Assembly: GCA_910589415.1 (NCBI GenBank)
Contig: OU342632.1
Location: 46,985,341 to 47,049,340 of the forward strand
DNA: 64,000 bases
Source of the DNA: Malachius bipustulatus
Lineage: Eukaryota; Arthropoda; Insecta; Coleoptera; Melyridae
Direction of reading: 5' to 3'
Below are positions 32,901 to 44,101 of the stretch, piece after piece (the first letter of the stretch is position 1; every line of letters begins with the position of its first letter). Position numbers and translations under genes: made by a program. The notes under the pieces are model-generated. The model saw only the letters and a list, made by a program, of their open reading frames with translations. It made no database searches and was not told where the DNA came from.

Positions 32901-35900
32901 TGAGTGATTTGACAAATGTCAGTCTATACTTTACCTTTAATATCTCGATCAGCTGATATTGTCAATCGAGATCTAGGGAGTTTTCATTTTTGCAAACCTA
33001 AAAACAAAAGTTCATGGCCACCTAGTTCTTTTTTAATATGTGAACGGTGTATAATATCGACGTCAAATGACTTTTTTTAACATTTTTGTAATTACTTTCA
33101 TGTCAAGAATAGATAAATTCAAAAAATTCCACTTAGATGACTCGATACCTTCTTCAGAAATGGCCACAGAAATCTGCCCATTAACTTAATGAGCCTTTAT
33201 AATACCCCGCTGTTAGAATTTTTATACATAATGTTATTATTAATGATTAGTGACATTGCCCAAATACATTAGATAATAATACGTGCAGCTCTCCGCTATT
33301 TACATGTAATAAAAGTGAAGTATGAAAAAGGAGCGCCATCTACACGCCTCGATCGCTAACTACACAAGACACCGGATATGAAAAGCACGGATGTAATATA
33401 AATTATATTCACAGACATAATAAAATTATCTAGAGTTTTTGGTGTATCAGGTAATGTTGGGGTTGACGCAGAGCTAGGCAGGAGTACTTGAGAGAGTACT
33501 CGTAAATAAATTGAAATTCGAGTACGAAACTCAGAAAATGTACTCGTAAGTATTTACTCATAAGTACTTTGGCACAGACAGGTGTATGGGTACGAGTAAT
33601 ACTCGTGAAAACACGTATATATAATTATTATACAAACATGTCAGTGCGCAGCCTATGACGTCAGGCTCGTGACACCTACATACAATACAGCAGCAGTAAT
33701 AATAAGGTGAATTAGTGGTTTATTTCGATGTTTATTGCATTTTTGTTGAAATATTTTTAATTGGTACCCGTATGCGTGCCACTGTTTAACCTACCAAGTT
33801 TCGTTTGCATAACTCGACTGGTTTCAAAGCAAATAAATAAGTCGTCAGTTTTTAAGTAAACCTATTGTTGGAGTTGTTGAACTCTTTGGAAGCACGATAA
33901 TCTAGACTCTGGAATCTTCAAAATACACGGATCTGGCAGTGACAATAGTCTTCTTCCCACCAAAAAGTGAGCGGGAGTAAGAGGATTTAAATTGTTGGGA
34001 TCGTGAGAGAGGGGTGACAAAGGTCTGGAATTCATGATGGCCTCAATTTGTACGAGTAACGTATACATCTCTTCAAATGTCAGAGACGAAAAAAAGTCCT
34101 CCGAAGTGAGGTGATCCGGGGGGTATGAAGTGCCAATCGACTCCTTCGCCTGTCAGCCTCAACTCAACAATGCTGTCTTTATTTTTTAATACAAAAACCA
34201 TCAACTTGTCTAACTTGGTTTTTGCTCCCCTAAAATTTGTCCCGTTGTCCGAATACATATTGGAAGGCTTTCCCCTACAGGCAATAAATCTCTTTAAAGC
34301 CAAAATAAACGAATCCAGTTGACAAATCTGTAACAAGTTCAATATGAACAGCATTGGTCACCATACATATAAACAAGCAAATATAAGACTTTGAAACCCT
34401 ACAACCACGCCCCTTCGTATCATTTAAATTCATTGGACCAGCATAGTCCACCCAAGTATTTTGAAAAGGGTAAGAAGGATTAATTCTGCAAGCTGGCAAA
34501 TTACCCATTATTGGGGTTATTATTTTTTGCGCAACACAAAAACACCTCACACATTCGTGAACCACTCTTTTTGTCGTATATCTTCCCGAAATTGCCCAAA
34601 ATCGCTCTCGCACAGATGGTAATAGGTGTTGCGGACCAGCATGCAACAAACGCAAATGTTCCCTTGTAAATATTAATTTCGTTAACCAATTTTTTGCCGG
34701 TAACAGAATTGGATGATGTTTATCCACATCAAATTCAGAATTCACCAACCTTCCTCCAACGCGAATCAAAACTTTTTCATCCAAGAAAGGATTCAAATTT
34801 CGAATTGACGGAGCCACATTACATTGCTGCAATGTTCTGTTGAAACAGTTCTTTCAGCAAAGCATCTCGTTTGTACATATTTAACCAAAACCATTAAGGA
34901 ATTATTTAGGTCTTCCGATGACAATAGGCCAATACATCTATCTTGTCTTGGCTTTACGCAATTATTCGCAACACTTAACGTTTTGTAATTAGAATTAGAA
35001 TAAACTACTAGTCAAAAAGTTTATAAATCATAAGCAAAGTAAACGTCAGATTGACGTTTCGTTCAATTAAATTGACATTTCAAATCAACGCTAGTTAGAT
35101 ATCGAGCCGCTTGGGCGACAGTAACTTCCGGTGACAATTTTCAGTGGAAGCTGCACGTATTATTATCTAGTGTATTTGCATTGCCTGAGGAAACTTCAAA
35201 TATCTCAAAAACGGTGCTGCATGGAAAAAAATTGAGGAATACTTGTTCTAAAATGTATGGGTACCTAATCGAATAGCGGTTCTGTAATTGGAAAAAAGTT
35301 AGCGGCGTAAAAGTTAAGGAGAGTAAAGAGAGAAAAAACTCTGAATATCTACGCCACTGGAAGATATCCATAAAATCTGAGATAGCCAAATTAAAGGCAT
35401 TTGTTTGTTTATTGTTCATGCCAAGGATCATCAAAATCAGTTTAAACTTACACAAGTTATAACCAAAAACTCTAATATATTTTTTTTTATTTGGCACCCT
35501 GTATCTTTTAAAGGAAACATAATTTTGAGCTGAAACTTATTTTTTAAATTTTAATTAATGAGAGGAACCACCCCTTCAAGTTTGGCCCAACATCTTTGAT
35601 ACAGCCTGTATAATATCATATCCTCAATCAATAAAAGACAATAATAACATCCATACATTTTCAAAAGGAGAACATATTCGATCTCATAAAAAAAAATACG
35701 ATCAGAGAGAAATAATTTTTTCTATGGGATTTTTCTAGTCTTCATATGGAGTATTTGTTTTTGTCTGTATATGAAAGCTGCCTGATCTCTGAAAAAGGAG
35801 CTTAAATTGCTATCCATAAAATTTGTGTTGCTTTAATCAAGGGGGGGTTAAGGGGACGAGTTATAAAATAAAGTATCTACTGACTGAATCATTAAATAGC

Positions 35901-38900
35901 CAGTAAAGAACATCAAACGTTCTATATGGTAATAACAAGAATAAATAATTAAATAAATAAATAAAATAATGGAAAACAAGAATAAATTTTTGTCGTATTC
36001 GCTTTGCGAATCTCATACATATTAAATCATTTTTGTCTAAATGTAACATCTCTTATTACAGCATCCACATAACCTTTGCAAAGTAATTTTAATTACATAT
36101 TAAATGTAACTAGCTAGGTATATTAATTTCTTACTTTGAAACTGGTTTTACAAGTTATAGGAGTACAAGGTACTTAAACTGATTCAAGAATAAGTAAAAA
36201 TAACAAATTGATGAAGATTTTTTTTATTGGGTATGGTAATTAAACCAAGGTATCAAGGTAATTAAACCAGTAACAGGGATATAATATGCTCACAAAAAAT
36301 ATTATTAATCCATATAAATTATTATTATAATTATTACAACAACAAAGTGGAGAGTTATTCGAGCCAAGTACATATTAGTAAAAAGAAGACCTATGTTTGG
36401 GTTCTAGGGCTCATAGATAATACTGATCTCAAGCCAAAAGCAGACAATCAGACAAAAACAATGTTGAAGACATGGATGGCTATTTCGCTCTTATTAGAGC
36501 TCATCGGCATATTGTCATATCAACAATCGCAATTGTCTACTTCTAGCTAAAGATCAGTTGATACTATATTATACGGATAATTCACATGGAACTCCGGGAC
36601 TTGTATCAAGTAGTGACATGTGTGTAAGTGACGGAATTCATCTGCTTTTGGCTTGAGATCAGTATTATCTATGAGCCCTAGAACCCAAACATACGTCTTC
36701 TTTTTACTAAATTATTATATGCACATTTTACAAAAAAAAAAAAAAAAACACCAGTTGCTGACATGCAATACTAACTTAAATTTTAATTTGTTCTCTTTAT
36801 AATAATTATAAATTTATAATTATTATAAAATATTATCATTTAATTTAAATTATTTCTAAGTTGAAAAAGTAAGTATAGATATTCCTGAGGGCCGAAATAA
36901 TGTGCAGCAACTGACATTACTAAAAAAGCAATTTCGGAGAAACGGAAAGCGCAGAAACTTACGTTTGGAGGAACCTTTTCGTTGATGGAGAAGCGGCAAA
37001 GAGAAAATGTAAGTTTCCTCCAAACGTTTCTGCGCTTGTCGTTTCTCCGAAATAGCTTTTTTAATAAAGTCAGTTGCTGCACATTATTTCGGCCATGAGG
37101 TATAAAGTAGTTATACACGGTGATTCAGAACTCCACCAATGCCACAATATACAATTATGGTTGTTATCTTATAGTTGTCAAACCCTTGAAGCGACAGCAA
37201 TGAAACTTTGTGTACCAAACATGTCTATCAAGAAACGGGGAATGTGACTTGCGTGGCCTAGTGGTACTCCGCTGGCTCACGAAGCCATAGATCGCGGGTT
37301 CGAAACTCACCTCGGCCCGCTTTACTTTTCAGATTCATTTTCGAATGTCTGTGAAAAGTAAAACAAGCGATCGAAGGTTTTAAAGGCAAATATAATTTAA
37401 AAGTGTGTGTGGCTAAAGAGTTCGTGCTCAAAGCCAATTTACCAGAGTGGAGCGACTATGTCTTACCTACACAGTTAAGACCGATGCTCCCTCTTTTTAA
37501 AAGAAAAAAAAAAAAAAAAAAGAAACGGGGAACAGGGGGGAAGGTCTGACGAGGGGTTCTTAACCCCCTTAGGGACCATACTTTTCCTTTTATTTTTAAC
37601 GAGGAATATACTTACTGTAGAAATTTGACAGCTGAGTTCTGAAATAAGTAACTATATAGTGGCACCATCACGTAGGCAAAATTGACAATTCGATGGATCA
37701 AGTACCGCGTGCAGGCTATTCATTTTAATGTATTTCTCATTGTAAAAATGAGGTCTTTCAGGAATTAAAATAAAAAAAGAAATTGGGGTGTGTTCTATAA
37801 AAATTTTCGAACTGTATTTCCAGCGGACGATTCCAAAATCATAGTCAATAAATCAGTTTCTGAGCAGCATTATGTTCACAGTAATATTTCCCAGCTTTAC
37901 AGCTTCAACATACATATTATGTCCAAAAGCTTCGATTTACATCAAGCAGAATAAAAACCCCGAAAATGTGAATAAATCATGGGAAAATAAGAGGTGAGAA
38001 AATGTGAACATAATATTATGTTAATAAGAAAAATTATATTTTTTTTTTAAATGGAACAATTATTATTATATCACCTGAACGAACAATAGGACAATAATAG
38101 GTATCTTCATTTTTTCGAGTGCTACGTGCACCTAGAATCCCTCTAAAAGAAAGGTTCCTTGAAGAAAAGTGACATGAAAGATACTGACTGCTTGGAGCTC
38201 TAAGGATTAGGAACAGCACTCCGAGAACAGCGGACACTCTTACTTAGCATATATGGGGTGTCAACTTTCAACTGTGAGCATAAGGAATTACCATTGTAAA
38301 ATATGCATTCTAGAATTCCTGTTCGCTAATTGAAATGTAGAAGAATGACAATGACATTAAATTGAACCTAAAATTAACCTAAAATCATACCTCCGATAAA
38401 TATTTAAAAATGTTCATTCGAAGTGATTATTTTTTATGAACAGGTCAGGTTAATTTGGAAAAACATTCACCTCAATTTGACGATATTATTAATTAACCTT
38501 TTTGACATGCAAAGCAAATCAAGTTCTTCTCCAGTATCAAGCTAACTTTTGTTTAACGAAAATAATAATTTTTATGGAACTTTTTAGATATCAATCGATT
38601 AGGAATAACTTTCAGGTTTATTTTGATACTATTTACCATTCGCGCATATATGTTGAAATTGTTGCAATTTTTAATTTAATGCCAATGTTCGGGACGTGCC
38701 TTCCCTGATGTATGAATTTGCCTCTTGCGGGATTATCAACTACTTTATTTCACCGCAAATTATACCCATATAAATACAAACTGATTCGACCCCAAACATA
38801 TACCTAAGTCAATTTTCTTGAAACTTGTGATTTGTGAAATTGTGACTGAGCGAGTTTTATTCCTGTACCCTTTATTTTTTCAAAGTTGAGACCCTGGAAC

Positions 38901-39549
38901 TATATAGTTATTCCTTGCAGAGACGTCTAATACTCTTTCTTGCGACATAATAATTTCAAAATATGGCCTAATATAATAATTATTAATAAATGAAAATAGA
39001 AATGTTTTCATATCAGAGTTTAAAAGAAGAAAATTATATTAAAAACTCCAAACGGTGGAGTTTTAAATAAACTAGATATAGTTCATTATTTAGAATTCGA
39101 TAAGTTTTAATATAATTATTATGTATGTACCTAGTCATTATAGCCAGTTCCCCAGTTATTTTCATGAGTGGATAAATTATTTAGGAAACTTCGAGAACAT
39201 GTACAGTGAATCAATAATAATAATAATTGCTGGAGTACCTACTGAATAATAATTATATTTTGATTATCTTCTCAGATCAAATTCGAATTTAATACAAGGA
39301 TCAATAACTACCTACCTACCTACTGGAAATAATTCCCAAGTAAGTAGATTGTCTGCCATGCAAATGAGGTAAATTATTGGACATTGGCTCATTGACGCAA
39401 CTATCTACCCAATTATTGCAAAATAACAAGCAGGTTTTAAACATTATCTCATAAAAACTTAACAATAATTACTACCAGTGTAACTTACCATTTTTTGGCA
39501 AACTCCTTATTACATTTACTGCAGCATTGAACTTTTCTTCAGTTGTCAT
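26954..39549 (-). CDS. ACBD5: ACBD5-like tail-anchored acyl-CoA-binding protein (five exons)
   Basis: It binds acyl-CoA and, by homology with ACBD5, sits on peroxisomes facing the cytosol and tethers them to the ER. Exons in coding order: 39549-39489 (ATG), 28770-28578, 27698-27550, 27486-27362, 27277-26954 (TAA); every junction has GT-AG and matching phase. The product has 283 residues. Residues 1-85 are the ACB domain (KFNAAVNVIRSLPKNG, YGYFKQATEGPC, AKYDAWKKLG, then TKYVDEL), followed by the ACBD5-type IIETM linker. EYIDTIE at 170-176, after an acidic run, is FFAT-like. A coiled coil (about 215-238) and a C-terminal membrane helix (about 256-277) with a basic end follow. It is shorter than human ACBD5 but within the range of insect forms. 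The first intron (10.7 kb) is packed with transposons. Confidence 0.93.
27699..28577 (-). other. ACBD5 intron 2
   Basis: Intron 2 is 879 bp. It contains an element with inverted ends at about 27789-27827 (CCAACTCTATTCGGAC, GGCTAGTTATG) and 28186-28224 (GCCAACTAGATCCGAATAAA). No coding sequence is seen in it. Confidence 0.55.
28578..28770 (-). CDS. ACBD5: ACBD5 exon 2, core of the acyl-CoA-binding domain
   Basis: This exon carries most of the ACB fold, including the ligand-contacting Tyr and Lys positions of YGYFKQAT and the Lys of AKYDAWKK. It enters in phase 1 (G|GA) from exon 1 and leaves in phase 2 (TC|C) at the donor GTACGT. A readthrough of the donor would meet a stop two codons later, so splicing is required. 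Confidence 0.95.
28812..29125. repeat. inverted-repeat element in ACBD5 intron 1
   Basis: The left arm (GGCCACTCACTATGCGGTAC, then TTGGCAAG) is repeated inverted and imperfectly at about 29082-29125 (CTTGCCAAGTATTCACAAGT, then ACCGCAAAATGAATAGCC). About 310 bp in all, non-coding. Confidence 0.5.
29474..30325. mobile_element. nested palindromic elements with ACAGGGTG ends
   Basis: The outer arms (29474-29597 and 30202-30325) are near-perfect inverses, starting ACAGGGTGGCCAATTAG. At their exact centre sits a second palindrome, 29598-30201, starting ACAGGGTGCTCCATAAAGG. Its middle (about 29865-29960) holds a third, smaller palindrome beginning GCAGGGTGATGGAAAATC. The flanks of both larger units fit a 2-bp AT/TA duplication. 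No transposase is present. Confidence 0.75.
30842..31290 (+). repeat. ACAGGGTG-type dispersed repeat, copy 1
   Basis: It starts ACAGGGTGTACCAGACATCT and includes a second ACAGGGTGTCAAAC at about 30950. An inverted, diverged copy lies at 35150-35610. The short frame at 31062-31247 has a relative in the other copy (ISDF...WR...LTFTPLT), which only reflects the shared repeat. Confidence 0.6.
31328..33213. mobile_element. MITE family 'TATAAAGGCTCATTAAG', copy B, split by an insertion
   Basis: The left part (31328-31392) and right part (33052-33213) together match copies A and C. The gap falls between GAAGC-TA and ATATCGACG, exactly where another element has inserted. Confidence 0.75.
31393..33051. 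mobile_element. 1.66-kb TIR element with TA duplication
   Basis: It starts TACACCGTTCAC and ends GTGAACGGTGTA, with weaker similarity for about 20 bases more. It interrupts the MITE so that TA is present on both sides (31391-31392, 33052-33053), and removing it with one TA restores the MITE sequence seen in the other copies. TA duplication suggests Tc1/mariner mobilisation. The 78-residue frame at 31436-31672 is not a transposase that I recognise, so it is probably non-autonomous. Confidence 0.8.
33850..34970 (-). pseudogene. BEL/Pao pol remnant (RNase H end to integrase)
   Basis: Read from right to left, the minus strand gives the BEL/Pao order: a piece of the RNase H-integrase linker (SSEDLNNSLMVL), RVGGRL...HPILLP, the integrase finger (H...H, CVRCFCVAQK), the core (WVDYAGP, a DNGTNF, HFGG) and IEAIMNSRPLSP...PAHFLVGR. 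The frame shifts at least twice (three overlapping frames around 34354 and 34068) and only this part is present, so it is dead. No LTRs are seen nearby. Confidence 0.85.
35150..35610 (-). repeat. ACAGGGTG-type dispersed repeat, copy 2 (inverted)
   Basis: This is the inverted relative of 30842-31290 (CACCCTGTATCTTTTAAAGG and AGAGGAACCACCCCTTCAAG correspond). The 118-residue frame on the minus strand is a product of the repeat, not a supported gene. Confidence 0.6.
36375..36720. mobile_element. palindromic MITE
   Basis: Arms of about 70 bp (36375-36445 and 36650-36720) are near-perfect inverses: TTAGTAAAAAGAAGAC, then GTTTGGGTTCTAGGGCTCAT, and AGATCAGTATTATC. The spacer of about 200 bp is non-coding. 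Confidence 0.7.
36884..37101. mobile_element. palindromic MITE (second)
   Basis: It folds into a hairpin with arms of about 95 bp around 36985: GGCCGAAATAATGTGCAGCA...TTTCGGAGAAACG...GTTTGGAGGAA is returned inverted up to 37094. A few bulges and mismatches mark age. Confidence 0.7.
37243..37519 (+). mobile_element. tRNA-derived SINE with intact target duplication
   Basis: The head has a Pol III A box (GCGTGGCCTAGTGGTA, from 37251) and B box (GGTTCGAAACTC, from 37297). The tail ends in a run of about 18 A. The 13-bp AAGAAACGGGGAA is directly repeated at both ends (37230-37242, 37520-37532). The clean duplication and tail suggest recent LINE-assisted insertion. Confidence 0.85.
39489..39549 (-). 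CDS. ACBD5: ACBD5 exon 1, start of the protein
   Basis: ATG at 39549 opens 20 codons (MTTEEKFNAAVNVIRSLPKN) plus one base, ending at the donor GTAAGT. It joins in phase to exon 2 to complete the ACB helix 1-2 turn (PKNG|SYQPS). The exon is too short to appear as an open frame of its own. Confidence 0.93.
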
Positions 39550-40269
39550 CTTATTGCAATTCTCAAGTCGGCCAAAATTAATAATAATATCACAAAAGTG
39601 GTAAAATAAATTAAAACATACACAAATAAACAATAATAATTACAATCTGGTTATAACATTGAAATGTATCACAAATCCAAATGATGCATGAACCTTTCCC
39701 CTACCCCAATAAAAATAAAATAAATGTTCGTTCGTTCATGATTGTACTGGTACTGTCAGAAGTGTCAGAAGTCAGAACAACCAAAATCACAGAACTGTCA
39801 GTGTCATTAGTCATCAAAGGAAAAACCAAGGAGCAAGAACTAAGAGAAGGATTATTGTAAATGGATAAACTGGCAACAGTACAGCGCCCTCCTCCAACGT
39901 GGCGTGATTGGATAAATGTATTTGGATTGGATTGGAAATGGATTGGATAAATAAAAATGGAGTGGTTACAATGGATAAAATTACTATAAAGAACAAAAAA
40001 TCACAGACTATCATACAATATAACGAAACAATCAAAATCTAAAATCAATCGTAATCGTAAGTGAAATTTTACGTGTCAAGAACACAAAATTATAATTTAA
40101 TTCAGGTTTTTATTGAATCAAAACTCCAGCAGAAAAGGAACGGTTGTAGAGCTGAAGATGGAATGGTGAAGAATATGAAAATCAATCGTGAGAAGAGCAG
40201 GATGCAATTCATAACATTCAGATGTTACCAATGAAGTTAAAAGCACCTAACAGATAGGTGTAAAGCTAC
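39550..40269. other. ACBD5 5' flank
   Basis: The 5' UTR and promoter of ACBD5 should lie at its left end, on the minus strand. No TATA box is clear. Nothing else codes here. CAGCGCCCTCCTCCAAC near 39880 recurs, with changes, at about 45460. Confidence 0.45.
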
Positions 40270-40616
40270 TAGTCCGGGAGCCAGCGACATTTTTTTTTGC
40301 CACATTTGATAAAGAATCAGTTCATTATTTTCGTGTCATATTAACGCCTTCCTGACATAAAATCAACTCCTGCCGGCGCACCAGCCGGACAACGCTTATC
40401 AGCAGCTTATCAAAGTTGTTAAAAAAAAACGAGTAAATGACAAACATGATAAAAGCTGAAACTTTACCTATCGTTTAATGATATATCAGTTAGAAAAAAA
40501 ATCACCTCCTGCCACCTGTATCGTAGAACGATGTACTCCTGCCATAGGCTAAGTAAGTATCGGATGTTTGCGGCGCGCGCGCCTCCTCGTGGATTTTTTT
40601 GCACTTTCGTGCGGCA

Positions 40617-41675
40617 GTATAACCAAATACGCTAAAATATTAATACCGGACACTCCTATACCTATAGCATTGCAACAGGTTGCGTCCACTTTAGCAGCGC
40701 CACCATGCATGAACTGGGACCACTAAAAATTAAATTTGGTTAAACATAGCGGGAGTTTTAAATATCAACGCTGAATATAAAAGCCCTTAAAATTAATTAG
40801 ACGGAATAGACGGAGGAAATTGGGACGAAGAATAATTATAATACAACAATAAACAACAAAGTTTTCAATATGTTTATTATATTAACAACAATTAACTACT
40901 ATTACACACAATATTATTAATATCTTTAGGTATGAATATTTCAAAAAGATTGAATCGCTATACATATACCTAAGTGTAAGCCTTTTATTTGCCGCAATTC
41001 CAATAATGTGCTTCCTTGCAGTTTTAAAGGTCTATTATTTGCTGAATTAACAAAATTTTCCTCTTTGAAATGATCAGTACAAAATAATATGATGAGAAAT
41101 CGGCTTCGACACTCCACACTTTTTCAAAATTTCGTCATTCATCGATGTTATTATAACCTATTGCTTGTTCCTATTTCCATCAGCATAGTTATAAAATATT
41201 AATAAGTTTATTTACGCGGCTTCTAAAGTTAACTTTATACATAATTCTTTATTCCTGCTTGGAACACCGTGGAAAGATCTGGACATGCTTAACAATCCAT
41301 AGTTGGAGCAACCGCACACAGCACACATCACATATTTTCCAGACATTATGTTCACTTTAATACAGCGGTACATTATAAATGCCTATTTAACTGCGTACGC
41401 AACAAAATTATCCGCTGATATAATGCTTTGAGAGTAACTTTAAATTGAAATTATACTTGAAACTAAAACGTTCAATTATTACTACTGACAAATTATTAAT
41501 AATAATTAATTATCATTGACTGCAGCTGTCAAAAACCGTGAAAATAAGTTACCTAACTTTGAATTTAAAAACAGCTTTAGTGGTCCCAGTTCCTGCATGA
41601 GGGCGCTGTAAAAATGGACGGAGGTTTTGAGAGGAAGTGTCCGGTATTAATATTTTAAGGTATTTGGTATAACCT
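40617..41675. mobile_element. nested TIR element (TATAACCAAATAC ends)
   Basis: TATAACCAAATACGCTAAAA, then TATTAATACCGGACACT, returns inverted at about 41635-41675. A second block further in (GCGCCACCATGCATGAACTG, then GGACCACTAAA) returns inverted at about 41585-41610, so the arms reach about 130 bp with a gap. The interior is non-coding. Confidence 0.65.
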
Positions 41676-42547
41676 TGCTTTGCAATTTTTGACAGCTCGT
41701 TTGGATATAATCAAATACACTAGATAATCTAATGTATTTGATATAATGTTAAAATTTTAAAATTATTATTTGGCAGAAAACTTATAGATTTTTAAATTTA
41801 TTATGACTACAATAATTATTAAAAGTCATTTCCAAGCACCCAGTCTCGACTGCTTTCGTTTTAAATCGTTGAGAAATATGGGCGAAATCTCATGATGAGT
41901 TTTCACATGAGCGATGTTAGAGAATACGTTTACATGGAACTTTTCTTCAAGGAACAGCTTCATTTAGAGAGACTCCTGGTGCACATAGCAGTCATAAAAA
42001 TGAAAAACCCTATTATTGTCCCATTGTTCAGGTGATATATTAATTGTTCCATTAAAAAATATCACCTTTCTTATCAACGCATAATAAGTTTCATATTTCA
42101 TCTCATGTTTTCGGGGTTTTTATTGAGCTTATGTATAATAAGTCGAAGAGTTTTAAACATATTTTGCAGCTGTAAAGCAAGAAAATGTTACCCTTCGTTT
42201 GAAATACAGCTCGAAAAAATTATAGCAGTAGTTATTGTTTTATTAGTATTACTTATATGCCTTAAATTATTAACTAAAATTTTTAACTTAATTTACTATC
42301 TAAAAAAAGATTCAGGAGTAATAAATACGTATGTAATCGCAAGCATTTAAGGTACTCGTCTACAACAAACCCTTCCCGATTTTTTTTATCCCTGAACGAC
42401 CTCATGTTTGCAATAACAAATACATTAAAATGAATAGCGGGCACGCAGGACTTGCCGCATGAAAGTGTCAAATTTGCCTACTTGGTGGCGCCACAATAGT
42501 TACTTATTTAGCCTATGGACCTAATGATGTGAAGAAGAATGTTTCAT

Positions 42548-42973
42548 GTACAGCTCATCGATTATTATTTATTGGCGGAGAATTCTTGAAAATTGATAAG
42601 CAATAAAATTTTTATCGGTATACTCGTGATTCAAAAAAGTCCTATCTAAATGTATAGAGAACAGAAATAATTTAACACTTTTGCATGGATCTCCCTGAAC
42701 ATTCGATTTTTTGTTCGCTCTTATCTTTGTGATTGTCTCGATAATGAGTGTTTATCATTTAAAACGTTTATCCAATTGCACCTGCCATAGGCGGCGTGGT
42801 TGATATTGAATACTCGATTGAATATTATCAGGTGAAAATTAACAAGATTTTGTCCATAGTGAGAGTTATAATAAGCATCATTTTTTGCACGCCACTGCCT
42901 GAATCAATATTTTTGCTATCTGTCCAGATTAATTCAGAGAATTCTCCGCCAATAAATAACCGATGAACTGTAC
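42548..42973. mobile_element. nested MITE (GTACAGCTCATCG ends)
   Basis: GTACAGCTCATCGATTATTA, then TTTATTGGCGGAGAATTC, is inverted at 42934-42973 with a few changes. About 425 bp, non-coding. Confidence 0.65.
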
Positions 42974-43365
42974 GTGTTTTTATAGTAACCGTCCAGTTTG
43001 TCTAAACACTCCATCCCGCATAAATAATAAGTATACGTCAACATTGGTTTTGAATGAGAATTGCACAACACAGAGGATAGAATGTCATTACGTGAATAAA
43101 TTTTATGTAGTTGTCAGTGGCTCTCAAACTGACGTAAGCGGTTCAATTCATTTTTTGAATGATTCCTTCAATAATTTCGTTCACAACTTGACAATTAACT
43201 GTTTGACATTTTCTGGTGAAATTATAGTTATTTACATTACAAGCTACGAAAGTTCACTTTTAGGTGTGAGGTGTATTTAAATACCCGAGGCGAAGCGTAG
43301 CGTAGCCGAGGATATTTAAAACTCCGAGCACCTGAAAGAGCTTTCGTAGCGTGTAATGTATTAAA

Positions 43366-43874
43366 CTTTTCATTCTCCCCTTGCCATATTGAACCACGGA
43401 TTAAGAAGAAATGAGTAAAATAATACGATTCAGTGATAACAATGGAATTATTATAAGGTGCCATGTTTTTACCATTACCATAGTAACGATAGTTTTAAAT
43501 TATTAATTTAAGACACTGTCAAATTTAAAACTCTGTACCGCTATTATAATTTTAGAATCTTTGATCGTAGTTTAGTTCAAAATGAATTTCATTCAAGAAG
43601 CTGCAAATTCCAGTAAATCTTTCTGGAACATACAATAATAATTATTATGTGTATGTTCCAGAAAGATTTACTGGAATTTTTATTGCAGTTTTACATTTAA
43701 TTTTCCATCTAAATAAACTTTAATCAAACTGACATTTCTACTTTTTTGTCCAGGCCACGAAAGTTTTTCATAGCTAGCAACCACCTAACAACCTATCACC
43801 TAGGATGTTTTACTTTCGCTTTCGGTTGCCTTATCAAGACAGAAAGTTACACTTTCGTAAAGGGGAGAATGAAA
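43366..43874. repeat. nested inverted-repeat element with a perfect inner hairpin
   Basis: CTTTTCATTCTCCCCTT (43366-43382) returns inverted at 43858-43874. Inside, 43607-43677 is a hairpin with nearly 30 bp of perfect stem (AATTCCAGTAAATCTTTCTG and on) and an AT-only loop. Just outside the left end, a CTACGAAAG...CTTTCGTAG hairpin spans about 43235-43353. Confidence 0.55.
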
Positions 43875-44101
43875 AAAATATTAATTCGGACGGTTAGTAA
43901 GACGTCACATCTGACTTTTTAAAGTTAATCCTTAAATAAGCTGCTGTTAAGCGTTGTCCCGCGATTGAGGTGGCAGGAGTGGATTTTGTTGATAGGCTAT
44001 ATTATTACGACATATCAAAAGATAAACCAAGCTTTATCAAATAAGACATTGAAAAATGTCGCTGGCTCCCGGACTATACGTTATGTTAACCATTGCTGAT
44101 A

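Larger units (their letters stand above)
28771..39488 (-). other. ACBD5 intron 1, a transposon-rich 10.7 kb
   Basis: The donor (GTAAGT at 39488) and acceptor (TTTAAG before 28770) bracket a region built largely of repeats, each listed separately where it can be defined. Stretches such as 31680-33000 (inside a TIR element) and 35620-36370 hold no gene that I can recognise. A diverged inverted repeat links about 37985-38180 with about 41930-42110, outside the intron. Confidence 0.7.
40270..44076. mobile_element. 3.8-kb DNA transposon with TAGTCCGGGAGCCAGCGACA ends
   Basis: Perfect 25-bp terminal inverted repeats (TAGTCCGGGAGCCAGCGACA, then TTTTT) are followed by imperfect inverted similarity to about 40440 and from about 43910. 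TAC on each side (40267-40269, 44077-44079) may be the target duplication. The interior is filled with at least three other inverted-repeat elements. The frames at 42105-42350 (membrane-like) and 42963-43280 show no transposase features, so the superfamily is open. Confidence 0.7.

Noticed and set aside
33862..34832. Host gene on the minus strand
   Set aside because: Motif order is that of BEL/Pao integrase with frameshifts, so it is a transposon remnant.
42963..43280. 105-residue frame inside the 3.8-kb element, considered as a secreted or viral-like protein
   Set aside because: No signal peptide or known motif, and it overlaps two inverted-repeat elements.
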